From positions 1-50,818 of the forward strand of contig UQCR01000041.1 of assembly GCA_900539655.1 (NCBI GenBank): a DNA stretch of 50,818 nucleotides, read 5' to 3'. Made by a program: the position numbers and the translations under genes. A model generated the notes under the pieces. The model made no database searches, was not told where the DNA came from, and saw only the letters and a list, made by a program, of their open reading frames with translations. Source of the DNA: an uncultured Robinsoniella sp. (lineage in GTDB: Bacteria > Bacillota > Clostridia > Lachnospirales > Lachnospiraceae). Positions 17,129 to 25,108 of this stretch are shown here, in pieces (the stretch's first letter is position 1; each line of letters starts with the position of its first letter).

Positions 17129-17934
17129 CCGTATACCTCCTTAACAATCTTCTCAATTTCATTATTAAAACCACGGCTCTTTTTTCCTTCCAGACCCGCC
17201 AACAGGTTTCCCGCCATCCCCTGTTCTGTAACTTCGGATGCGGACGGGATCTGAAAATTAACTTTTCCAAGTACCTGTTCCATATGGTTAATGGCTTCCT
17301 GCCCCTTAATGTTATTGATCGTTTTTAAATGTCTTTCTACTTTCCATTTGGTTTCCTGTAATAACGGTAACTGGCTTGCCAGATAACTGATGGATTTAAG
17401 ATCACAATTTACCATCTGTAAAACTGCATCTGCCTCCATCAGTGCAACGGCTGAAAGGATATCGTTGGCTATATAACTGCCGCAGTCAATGATGATATAG
17501 GAAGACAGTTCCCGCATCCCAGCAAGAAATTCTAAAGCCTGTTCCGCTTCATAGGGGGCGTAGGTGTATTCATTCTCTCCTCTCAGCATCCCCAGCATTG
17601 CCAGATATTTTATTTTTTTATGGACAATGCAGTTTTCTTCTATCAGTCCTTTTGTAATATGTGGCGCTGCAAGTACATTTCCCAGGGACCATATGTTTTC
17701 CAACTCGTCCATCGGGCATATACAGGGAATCATGGGTACGGTCATATCAGAAATTACCAGGATAACATTTTTCTTCTTTTCTGCCAGGTATTTAGCGATC
17801 TTCACTGAAATCGTAGTTTTCCCACAGCCGGGGCTTCCCCAGACAGCCAGGACCTGTGCCTTGCGTTTCCCTGTTTCCGGTTCCTCCTTACTGTCCAATT
17901 TATCCACACGTTTTTTGCCTTTAAAATTCAGCAT
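17122..17934 (-). CDS. tadZ: TadZ/CpaE-like ParA-type ATPase
   Basis: A 270-residue MinD/ParA-type ATPase. Walker A is GSPGCGKTT at residues 33-41, followed by KIAKYLAEKKKNVILVISD and YIIIDCGSY. In Tad systems this protein positions the machine at the membrane. The deviant Lys of ParA Walker boxes is replaced by Ser-Pro-Gly-Cys here. It follows CpaB with no gap and overlaps CpaF, so all three are in one message. Confidence 0.8.
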   Translation of the reverse strand: MLNFKGKKRVDKLDSKEEPETGKRKAQVLAVWGSPGCGKTTISVKIAKYLAEKKKNVILVISDMTVPMIPCICPMDELENIWSLGNVLAAPHITKGLIEENCIVHKKIKYLAMLGMLRGENEYTYAPYEAEQALEFLAGMRELSSYIIIDCGSYIANDILSAVALMEADAVLQMVNCDLKSISYLASQLPLLQETKWKVERHLKTINNIKGQEAINHMEQVLGKVNFQIPSASEVTEQGMAGNLLAGLEGKKSRGFNNEIEKIVKEVYGC

Positions 17935-18744
17935 TTATTCTGCACTCCCTTCTGTCTCTCCTTCGGGCTGTCCAGTTTCCGGTTCTGATTCCACCGCCTC
18001 CGTTTCCGGCGGATAAAGTTCCTGCAATGCCTGTTCTTGCTCTGTGATAAACTTTGCTGCATTTTCTTTTGTCCCACGGTACACAAGCGATATGTGCAGG
18101 TTCCCGTCCTTCTCCATCATGGCGAGTATCCTGCTCTGTTCAGGTGTAGCCAGGAGCGTCACCGTGCTGGGCAGTTCCTTTTCCTCCGGATCCTCTTCTC
18201 CTGTGTTGGCATCATAGCCACTGCCCGCAGTTACCGCAATGACTTCAACATATTTGAGTTCGGGAGGGATAACTGTTTCGCCCTGTTTCTGGTAGTCCGG
18301 TGCAATCACAGATACAATATCTCCAGATTTGAGTTTTCCAGATAATCCGGTTGCAAAAGATTTCACAGACACGGAAATAGCCTGTTTTTTACCTGACAGA
18401 TTATATAAGTAGGCATTTTCCGCAGCCGGCTCGTCCGCAACCTTGCTATTGATGATATAATCACCTGCGACCATATCTGCAGATGCATATTTCCCAATGA
18501 CATTCTCTTTATTTTTCATAACCTCGGATGGCAGGTTTAAACTCCCCACTTCAACCGACCTTACCATATCGCCGGTGATTTTATCCCCGATTTTTATATC
18601 CTTTACTACCCGCACGATCTCAACTTTTTTACTGATTTCTTTATTGAACAGCGGGGTGATACCAAAGCAGATAAGCAGTGATACTACAATGCAGATTACC
18701 CCCAGCACAGTACGGCTTTTTAATATTTTCATATTTATATCCAT
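17935..18744 (-). CDS. cpaB: CpaB/RcpC-like SAF-domain protein
   Basis: A 269-residue protein with one N-terminal membrane helix (TVLGVICIVVSLLICFGI) and an SAF domain (VVKDIKIGDKITGDMVRSVEV, KYASADMVAGDYIINSKV), which is the CpaB/RcpC layout. The C-terminus is acidic (PETEAVESEPETGQ). In Gram-negatives this family connects to the secretin; here, with no secretin or outer membrane, it may guide the pilus through the wall. AAGGA precedes the first ATG closely; a second ATG four codons later is equally plausible. Confidence 0.8.
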   Translation of the reverse strand: MDINMKILKSRTVLGVICIVVSLLICFGITPLFNKEISKKVEIVRVVKDIKIGDKITGDMVRSVEVGSLNLPSEVMKNKENVIGKYASADMVAGDYIINSKVADEPAAENAYLYNLSGKKQAISVSVKSFATGLSGKLKSGDIVSVIAPDYQKQGETVIPPELKYVEVIAVTAGSGYDANTGEEDPEEKELPSTVTLLATPEQSRILAMMEKDGNLHISLVYRGTKENAAKFITEQEQALQELYPPETEAVESEPETGQPEGETEGSAE

Positions 18745-18800
18745 TCCTTTCGATTCAAAGTTATCGTTTTAAGTGCGGCAGGGGATACCTGCCGCCATGA

Positions 18801-18911
18801 TTACCTCACAATGTATCTCTTTTTCCTACGGCACCTGCAAAATGCCAGAACAGCACCCACAAAGGTAATTGGAGCCGCTACACAAATACAATAAAATGCT
18901 TTTCTTTTCAT
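18801..18911 (-). CDS. 36-residue membrane protein of the Tad operon
   Basis: A short open frame with an excellent ribosome site, AGGAGG six bases before ATG 18911. It encodes a basic start, one membrane helix (FYCICVAAPITFVGAVLAF) and a tail rich in Arg, Lys and Cys (CRCRRKKRY). It lies between the prepilin peptidase and CpaB and begins 10 bases after the peptidase stop. Strong initiation signals and membrane character support a real microprotein, perhaps an assembly factor. No family recognised. Confidence 0.65.
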   Translation of the reverse strand: MKRKAFYCICVAAPITFVGAVLAFCRCRRKKRYIVR

Positions 18912-18920
18912 TACATCCTC

Positions 18921-19328
18921 CTATCCAATCAAATATCCCACTGCACATCCAGCCGATAAAAAGGGGACTAACGGTACTGCGATTACCTGGGTTTTCTTAC
19001 ATATTTTAAATAGTACAGAATAAACAAGTACCAGTGACAATCCTACAATAGTTGCAAAAATCCCTGCTGGAAGTCCCAGGACAAGTCCTGCGGCCGCCAT
19101 CAGTTTGATGTCACCGCCACCCATTCCACCATAAAAAACCGCCGCAAGCAGAAATGGGAGCGCGATGAAAATCCCCCATACATATTCTGGGTGAAAAGAA
19201 ATAGCGGCGGTTAATGCAATCAGCATACATAACAGATCCGGCACAACTCTTTTCTTTATGTCCGTCACCGACGCTGCCAAAAGCAACAGTAAAAATACAA
19301 TGGCCTGAACTGCCCTTCTATCCAGCAT
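18921..19328 (-). CDS. A24-family prepilin peptidase (TadV/CpaA-like)
   Basis: A 135-residue multi-span membrane aspartic protease that would process the pilins. The two catalytic Asp are in AASVTDIKKRVVPD (about residue 23) and in the GGMGGGDIKL motif (about residue 73), the GxGD signature. Length suits the short TadV/CpaA type without the methylase domain. The start overlaps the end of pilin-like gene 19318-19530 by 11 bases, so translation is coupled to that gene. Confidence 0.85.
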   Translation of the reverse strand: MLDRRAVQAIVFLLLLLAASVTDIKKRVVPDLLCMLIALTAAISFHPEYVWGIFIALPFLLAAVFYGGMGGGDIKLMAAAGLVLGLPAGIFATIVGLSLVLVYSVLFKICKKTQVIAVPLVPFLSAGCAVGYLIG

Positions 19329-19530
19329 AGTTAAACATTTCGGTGATGCGCCGCGTTAATGTTGGCAATACTGTGTCACCGAACAATGCATACAGTCCTG
19401 CCAGAAGCAGTGCCCCGATTACAACTGCCATTAAAATTTTTAAGGCTTTTCTGAACCTTGGATGTACACGATTAAAAAAATCTCCGGTTAGGTAGTGCCA
19501 ATAATTGGGTTGATAAATTGCTTTGTTCAT
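19318..19530 (-). CDS. Pilin-like protein without leader motif
   Basis: A 70-residue protein whose last 35 residues (GALLLAGLYALFGD...TRRITEMFNYAG) match the intact pilin at 30044-30274 at 31 of 35 positions. Its first half (MNKAIYQPNYWHYLTGDFF...RFRKALKIL) is unrelated and lacks the RGEGYID leader motif, so processing by the A24 peptidase is doubtful. GAGGAAAG lies six bases before the ATG. The Tn554-type insertion ends at this ribosome site. It resembles DUF6133 proteins. It may be a minor subunit or a membrane chaperone, or a decayed copy. Confidence 0.75.
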   Translation of the reverse strand: MNKAIYQPNYWHYLTGDFFNRVHPRFRKALKILMAVVIGALLLAGLYALFGDTVLPTLTRRITEMFNYAG

Positions 19531-19565
19531 TTCGCTTTCCTCACTCTCTTGATTTTTTATATAAA

Positions 19566-19597
19566 AAACACGACTGAATTTTTAGGTTCAATCGTGT
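19566..19597 (-). terminator. Terminator at the cargo end of the Tn554-type element
   Basis: CACGACTGAA pairs with TTCAATCGTG (one mismatch) around a 7-base loop, followed on the minus strand by a run of Ts. It follows the HerA stop by about 16 bases and precedes the pilin-like gene, so it should stop read-through into the rest of the Tad operon. Confidence 0.7.
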
Positions 19598-19612
19598 TTC
19601 TCATTTCACTTA

Positions 19613-21388
19613 TTATTGGTGCCATTCCTGCCGTAATTTATCGAAATCGAGTTCTTTCCATGCGTCTTTCCATAAACTCCAGTATGGTATATCATTTGAA
19701 GATGGTGGATAATCTTTGCATTCATCAATTCGAACAACCGATGGCATTACTATGGATTCTCCGATTAACAAAGCTTCCCCTGCAGAAAGTGATGGCAATT
19801 TCTCAATTAAATTCCCTAATGTATCTGGTAGTAGCTTTTTAACATAACCTTGATCATTTGGATTAGTAAGCCGCATTGCGATGAAATTATTACATTGCGA
19901 AAAAATAGTTTCTGATATCTCTGATGGTCTCTGGCTTGCAAGCATTAATGTAATTCCATATTTTCTACCTTCCTTTGCAATACGTTCTATTGCTTTTTGA
20001 GATGATCTATATTTTGTCAATTCACTTTTAGGAACGTATTTATGTGCTTCTTCATATACAAGCAAAATTGGCACGTCATTATTAATTTTTTCATCTTCAC
20101 TGACTTTACATCTGTATCTTTTATAAAAATAGCCATATTCAAAAATCAATCTTGAAATCAATGACACTGTAATGCTTAAAACTTCAAAAGGTACACCACT
20201 CAAGTCTATAACAGTTACATTCGATTCATTCTCTTCCGTGTACCCCATTAACTGTTTTAAAACCTTTTCAAACGTTATTTCCCTTGTCTTTTCACCAAAT
20301 AAAAAATCCAATCTTTTATCTTTAACTTTTGCCATTAATCTTGTAGAAAATTTATCTAAAGTTCCATCATTATAATCACCTTTTGAAATACTCTGCTGTT
20401 TAATTGGATAAAACTTTAATTCTGATTCAAAATATTTTGTGATTCTTTCTTCTTCCGTTAGTTCTACTCCTGATGTCTCAGTTGTTTTACGATCTTCAGG
20501 TAATAAATAAGTACCATCATTTATCATATATCTTGAGCTGTTTTTGGCATTATATGTTTCATTTTTTAAATTATTAACTGCATTAGTTATTTCATCAATA
20601 TCAAAAAATACTGGTGTATCATAATAAATTTTTTCTGCTTCCGGATTATGTTTTGACTTATTTTCAGTAACTAATGTTCTAAAAATTGATGCCTGATTAT
20701 AATTATCCCTTTCACCAGTATCCAATAATATTTCTTCAAGTTCTTCACTATTTAACAACCAATATGGCAATATCAAATTATCAATGTTTAAAAAATTAGC
20801 TTCTGGAAATGCACTTTTATATTCAGAATGGATATCAAAAATAATAATATGTGAATTGTTAAGGGAAAACTCACCGTTTTTCTCTTTTACTGCATTTTGT
20901 ATTATTTTACAAACGGTATGTGATTTTCCTGAGCCTGTTGAGCCTACAATTGCTATATGTTTATTGAAAAACTTATTACCATTCACTGGGATAGGAATTT
21001 CTCTATCCGAAGATAGTCTTGAAAAAAGAAATTGTTCATCCTCACTCACTGATTCCATAAAGATTTTTTTAATATCTTCCTTAGATGCAGGTTCAACCTT
21101 CTTTGGCGGAATTGCAATCGTATCTCCTCCGCGAATAAATTCATCACCCACCAACATTCCCAGCGGTAACGCTTCAATGTTATATGTTCGTTCACCACTA
21201 TCCTTAACTTCTATTGAGAAGTTTTCAATAATTGCAATCATAACGGCATTCTCATTGTCTGCAATTCGAAGGTAAGAGCCCACTTTTAATGATTCATCTG
21301 CTAATCGAAATTCACATAAATCATCAACTGCAATCTTTATCTTGTTAGGATAAACAGATATTACTTCCGCATTTATTTTTTCAGCCAT
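19613..21388 (-). CDS. herA: HerA-type ATPase of a nuclease-HerA system
   Basis: A 591-residue HerA/FtsK-superfamily ATPase. An N-terminal HAS-barrel-like beta region is followed by Walker A GSTGSGKSHT (about residues 149-158), FDIHSEY, Walker B ILLVYEEAHKYVP and the motif MLASQRPSE carrying the arginine. HerA forms hexameric rings, and with a nuclease partner gives antiphage systems (DUF4297-HerA, SIR2-HerA, Nuc-HerA types). The first base of the next upstream gene's stop coincides with its start, so the pair is coupled. Its codons are clearly more AT-rich than the surrounding Tad genes, a sign of separate origin. Confidence 0.88.
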   Translation of the reverse strand: MAEKINAEVISVYPNKIKIAVDDLCEFRLADESLKVGSYLRIADNENAVMIAIIENFSIEVKDSGERTYNIEALPLGMLVGDEFIRGGDTIAIPPKKVEPASKEDIKKIFMESVSEDEQFLFSRLSSDREIPIPVNGNKFFNKHIAIVGSTGSGKSHTVCKIIQNAVKEKNGEFSLNNSHIIIFDIHSEYKSAFPEANFLNIDNLILPYWLLNSEELEEILLDTGERDNYNQASIFRTLVTENKSKHNPEAEKIYYDTPVFFDIDEITNAVNNLKNETYNAKNSSRYMINDGTYLLPEDRKTTETSGVELTEEERITKYFESELKFYPIKQQSISKGDYNDGTLDKFSTRLMAKVKDKRLDFLFGEKTREITFEKVLKQLMGYTEENESNVTVIDLSGVPFEVLSITVSLISRLIFEYGYFYKRYRCKVSEDEKINNDVPILLVYEEAHKYVPKSELTKYRSSQKAIERIAKEGRKYGITLMLASQRPSEISETIFSQCNNFIAMRLTNPNDQGYVKKLLPDTLGNLIEKLPSLSAGEALLIGESIVMPSVVRIDECKDYPPSSNDIPYWSLWKDAWKELDFDKLRQEWHQ

Positions 21389-22614
21389 TATACAATCTCC
21401 TTTACATTATTAGGTTTTTCTATTTGTATTTTTATGTGTTTTACTTGATTAGAGCCATTATAAAAAATTTCATTTATGTAAAACTGATAAATTTCTACTT
21501 TTTTATGAATCTTAGAAATCACCCCTTCTAATGTTTCAATTTCATTTATAAACTTTATAACAATCTTGTTCTCAAAAGTTGCCGCTACAGTCAACGCATC
21601 TGGATAAAAATCTGACATATAAAAAGGATATCCGTCAGCAAAAACAACCCCTTCTCTGAATAGCTCCCCTTTAATCATTGCCAATTGTTCCTTTGAAATA
21701 TTATGAAAATAAACATATGGGCAAAAGGACTGCTGTTCTCTTTTAGAACACTTCGACCATTTTTTTATAAGTAGATAAACCAAATCTTTTAAGATTATTG
21801 AATCAAAATCTATCTCTCCAACATCAATCAAGAAAAAGCGTTCATATGGCGAAACATTAAAACTTGCAAAATACTCTTTACGTATTTTTCGGAATACTTC
21901 TTTTTGCGTCCTAAATAAGTAAAACCATTGGTTAAAAAGTATTTCTTTTCTATTTATACGTTCTAAAAATTCACCTTTAGTAATTTCTCTTTCTAAAGCA
22001 TTGTCACAAATTGCAATACTTTTTATAACTTTCAATGCATTATTATAATAATAGTGCTCCGCCTCAAATGGTGTACATTTAAATGTATCAATAATTTGTT
22101 CAAGGATATCCTTTATCTGCTGCTGAAATTCTTGTGCATTTACATTGATTCTCAGTAATGCAAGAAATTCTTTTAAATCATCATCCGTAAGATTTAATGA
22201 TGCATATTCTTCAATAATTTCATATTTATCTGTACCTTTTATCTTTCTTCTATGTGTTAAAAACTTTGTTTTGAGAAATGAAACCTCTAACTCATCAGGA
22301 AACTTGTCCTGCCCTTTTAAATAATATCCATACAGCATATATTCTATTTTTTTACTACCGCTATTCTTTCTCTCAGCAAAATCCATTAACAAATATTTTA
22401 CAGCTTCTGATATTTCGGAATGATTATATTCAGTACCTTCATAATATTTACACTGTATAGCAATTTTACTATCTGCTGTTGATACATCAACGTCTTCAAT
22501 ACCTTCTACCATTATTTTGTCTGTCATGTGGTCTAGCTTCAACAACTGCAAAATAGTGAAATCAAATTGATAGAAATAACCCTTTAATGTACTTACTGCA
22601 CTTCTATCCTTCAA
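21388..22614 (-). CDS. DUF4297/Cap4-like nuclease partner of HerA
   Basis: A 408-residue protein. The first 60 residues carry a PD-(D/E)xK-type nuclease signature: GYFYQFDFTILQLL, then VEGIEDVDV (E37, D41, D43) and IAIQCKYYEG (Q54, K56). This is the pattern of DUF4297/Cap4-like endonucleases. The long C-terminal part is alpha/beta, AT-rich and unrecognised, possibly a sensor or the HerA contact. It abuts HerA exactly and overlaps RloB by four bases. The family-level function is degradation of invading DNA; specificity here is unknown. Confidence 0.75.
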   Translation of the reverse strand: MKDRSAVSTLKGYFYQFDFTILQLLKLDHMTDKIMVEGIEDVDVSTADSKIAIQCKYYEGTEYNHSEISEAVKYLLMDFAERKNSGSKKIEYMLYGYYLKGQDKFPDELEVSFLKTKFLTHRRKIKGTDKYEIIEEYASLNLTDDDLKEFLALLRINVNAQEFQQQIKDILEQIIDTFKCTPFEAEHYYYNNALKVIKSIAICDNALEREITKGEFLERINRKEILFNQWFYLFRTQKEVFRKIRKEYFASFNVSPYERFFLIDVGEIDFDSIILKDLVYLLIKKWSKCSKREQQSFCPYVYFHNISKEQLAMIKGELFREGVVFADGYPFYMSDFYPDALTVAATFENKIVIKFINEIETLEGVISKIHKKVEIYQFYINEIFYNGSNQVKHIKIQIEKPNNVKEIV

Positions 22615-23288
22615 ATTATTCTCCCCTCAACTTTCTGCTGTATTTCCATCACCAACCGCTGCACCATACAAGCAGGCCACATCTCCGATGGCAGTTTCTT
22701 CCCATCGTCCACACACTTCTTCAAACTTCTTTCCGCCAATACAACCGCCTGTTCAAAATCACCATACTGTACCAGCTTGCGATAAATATCTCTGTCGTTT
22801 TTATGATACTTCTGACCGGTAACCTTCTCAAACTTATCCGCAAACCGGTCACAGCAGGTATAAGACTCCCTGATTGCAGGCATCTCCCCAAAGTACGCAT
22901 ACGTCCATATCTCAAAGCAGGGATTTGACCATCCGGCATGTACACCGTTTTTCTCCGCCGTCCATATAATTTCATCAAACCCTTTCACCTGATCCCGGTC
23001 AAATACAATCCATGGTATCCGATATTGTGATTCTTTTCCGACAAGCTCCAAAGCCCTTTTTACCAGTTCTACCGTCTTGGCCTTCTCCACCTTAATAATC
23101 AGCCGATCATTCAGCTCTGCCGGTATGCTGTCACGAAGTCCCTCAAAATAATTTTTCTCCGTTTCCTCGGTGTCTGTCACAATCAGGTAATATCCCAGTT
23201 CCGGTACTCTCTGTCCCATCCGCTGGTTCCGGTCTTTCCTCTTGCCGGCCCTGCGGTCACTGGGCTTTCCTCCACTCTTATTCGCCAT
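22611..23288 (-). CDS. rloB: RloB-like protein
   Basis: A 225-residue RloB-family protein. After a basic N-terminus comes a TOPRIM-like core: IVTDTEETEKNYFEGLRD (acidic residues from about 39), PWIVFDRDQ near residue 95 and SNPCFEIW. These are the conserved blocks of RloB/AbiLii. Paired with the RloA ATPase it forms an AbiL-like or RloAB abortive defence, where the ATPase is thought to hold the TOPRIM effector. It overlaps RloA by 11 bases. Confidence 0.85.
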   Translation of the reverse strand: MANKSGGKPSDRRAGKRKDRNQRMGQRVPELGYYLIVTDTEETEKNYFEGLRDSIPAELNDRLIIKVEKAKTVELVKRALELVGKESQYRIPWIVFDRDQVKGFDEIIWTAEKNGVHAGWSNPCFEIWTYAYFGEMPAIRESYTCCDRFADKFEKVTGQKYHKNDRDIYRKLVQYGDFEQAVVLAERSLKKCVDDGKKLPSEMWPACMVQRLVMEIQQKVEGRII

Positions 23289-24573
23289 CCGTGCTCCTCC
23301 CCTTTAACATTTCCATAGGCCGGAGCGCAGGGATAGCGCCATAGCTGCCCGTCAGATAATTCTTTGCCAGCGCTTCATCACGGCGTACCTTGTTTCCGTC
23401 TTCATCCTTGAAATCAGCAAGGGAATACAAATCGGAAACTCCATCCTGATTCTTATCAACCAGCCATATCTCATCCCGGCGCAACAGCTCATTAGATAGC
23501 TGCCAGATGTCATGTGTTGTAAAAATCATCTGCGCATGATTGGTATTGATTTCCGGTGATAAAAAGGTCAATATAATGTTTCTGACCAATAACGGATGAA
23601 GCCTTGCATTCAGTTCATCTACAAACAAGGTTCCGCCGTTATCAAGCACATCTTTCAAAGAGGGATATAGAGCAAACATCTTCAGCGTCCCACTGGATTC
23701 ACTTTTCAACGGAATGGATTCATATTCATCACAATCAGCCATCTTATGCAATGCGTCAATCTTATAACTGAGATCGGACTCTTTTTCAATTTCCCGCTGA
23801 ACTTCCTCCACTTTAAAATCACAAATGGCATTATCAAATGATGCAAAATAGTTTACTACATTGCTCTGTATTTCCCTACTGGTGGTAAAACCTTTCGGCA
23901 GCACCTGAGAACGGAAAAAGTTCTCTGCGGGATTTCCGAAGTCCACAACCTCGTTATTCAGAAACCAGTCCCTTACCTTTTTCAATTTCGATATCTTCAG
24001 CTTTGCCCCTAACGATACAATCAAAGTCTCCTTTTCCAATGCAACCTTTATATTTTCAATACTGCTCTTTGGCAGCCCGTTTACTTCCAATTCTTCTCCC
24101 TTTTTTCGGTAGAAAATAGTTTTATACCGGTTTCTCGCTGTTTTCGCCTTGGAATAGAACCATTCCTCCACCACTTCGTCATTCTGCAGCGCAAACCCAT
24201 ACTGATAAATTTTTCCCGTATTTTCCGAATTATCAACAAAGAACACTTCAAAGGTTGATTCCTCACTCCTGCTCTTGCTGTCAAACAAAAACGGGCTTAC
24301 CCTGATGTAATCCGAATCTGCTTTTTGCCTGCTGTCACTTTCACCGCCAAACTTAAACGATTCCTCCACATAATAGCTCATGAATTTAAAAGCATCGTAA
24401 ATGTTAGACTTTCCGCTGGCATTTGCACCATAGATGGCCGCAACCTTCAGCAACTTATCATTTGCCATCTCCACCACATGATCTTCATGCTCCGTTATCT
24501 TTGTAGCCGACAAATCCAGGGATACCTCATCCCGGAAGGATTTAAAATTTTTAAAGTTAAACTGTATCAGCAT
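23278..24573 (-). CDS. rloA: RloA-like AAA ATPase
   Basis: A 431-residue ABC/SMC-type ATPase of the AAA15 group. MLIQFNFKNFKSFRD at the start leads to Walker A YGANASGKSN (near residue 50), and the second half has GGTLFVDELNARLHP (Walker B) and the switch His in FTTHD. The start at ATG 24573 is chosen because AAGGAG lies six bases upstream; the frame is open for 18 more codons. It precedes RloB, as in RloAB/AbiL pairs. The end GRSTDGE overlaps RloB. Confidence 0.85.
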   Translation of the reverse strand: MLIQFNFKNFKSFRDEVSLDLSATKITEHEDHVVEMANDKLLKVAAIYGANASGKSNIYDAFKFMSYYVEESFKFGGESDSRQKADSDYIRVSPFLFDSKSRSEESTFEVFFVDNSENTGKIYQYGFALQNDEVVEEWFYSKAKTARNRYKTIFYRKKGEELEVNGLPKSSIENIKVALEKETLIVSLGAKLKISKLKKVRDWFLNNEVVDFGNPAENFFRSQVLPKGFTTSREIQSNVVNYFASFDNAICDFKVEEVQREIEKESDLSYKIDALHKMADCDEYESIPLKSESSGTLKMFALYPSLKDVLDNGGTLFVDELNARLHPLLVRNIILTFLSPEINTNHAQMIFTTHDIWQLSNELLRRDEIWLVDKNQDGVSDLYSLADFKDEDGNKVRRDEALAKNYLTGSYGAIPALRPMEMLKGRSTDGE

Positions 24574-24679
24574 GGCACTCTCCTTCATCTCACACTCTTT
24601 TACGCTCTTAATCTTATTATATGCCATTTTGTGAATAAATCAACATCTATTTTCGTTATTTCTGTATTTATTCGTATAT

Positions 24680-24700
24680 TTTTATTTTCATAAAATAAAA
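24680..24700. terminator. A/T hairpin between recombinases and cargo
   Basis: A perfect 9-bp inverted repeat TTTTATTTT/AAAATAAAA with a 3-base loop in the 145-base gap between the TnpC-like gene and RloA. It could act as a weak terminator in either direction or a promoter-region structure; no clear -35/-10 pair was placed beside it. Confidence 0.4.
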
Positions 24701-24718
24701 GCTGCTATTTTTACGCCA

Positions 24719-25108
24719 CTATTTTCTTGCTTCACCCTGCATAAGAAGGAATATCCTTCCACGCAGCAACTCACACTCCCTTTCCAATTCCTCCTTCTCT
24801 GCGCGAAGCTTCTGTATCTTTTTATCCTTTTCAGCTACAATATCCGCCAGTTTCTCTTTCTTTGTACTCTTCTTACTCTCCTGCGTCTTTATTCCGGAAT
24901 ACCCATAATCCACAAGCAGTTCCCTGATATGTTCTTTAGAAAATACAGACCGTGAAAGCCCTGTGAACTCCACCAGTGCTGTAATCGTCACGCTTCTTCC
25001 CTCCGCCTTCAGTTCCCCAATCGCTCTCAAAACCTTATTGATTGACTGCTGACGCAAAAGCTCCTGTTTCTCTGTTAATTGCTTGGGCAGTCCTTTATTC
25101 CTTCCCAT
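24719..25108 (-). CDS. TnpC-like coiled-coil protein (DUF6262-like)
   Basis: A 129-residue basic protein with an N-terminal helix-turn-helix-like part (VTITALVEFTGLSRSVFSK) and a C-terminal coiled coil (KDKKIQKLRAEKEELERECELLRGR). This matches the small accessory protein that follows the two recombinases in Tn554-type elements. The start at ATG 25108 follows GAGGGG; it overlaps the preceding recombinase by 14 bases. It probably helps direct insertion. Confidence 0.75.
   Translation of the reverse strand: MGRNKGLPKQLTEKQELLRQQSINKVLRAIGELKAEGRSVTITALVEFTGLSRSVFSKEHIRELLVDYGYSGIKTQESKKSTKKEKLADIVAEKDKKIQKLRAEKEELERECELLRGRIFLLMQGEARK

Noticed and set aside
19318..19530. Pilin-like gene seen as a fragment created by the Tn554-type insertion
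   Set aside because: It has its own ATG and ribosome site, and its unrelated N-terminal half is encoded on its own side of the boundary, so the insertion did not cut it.
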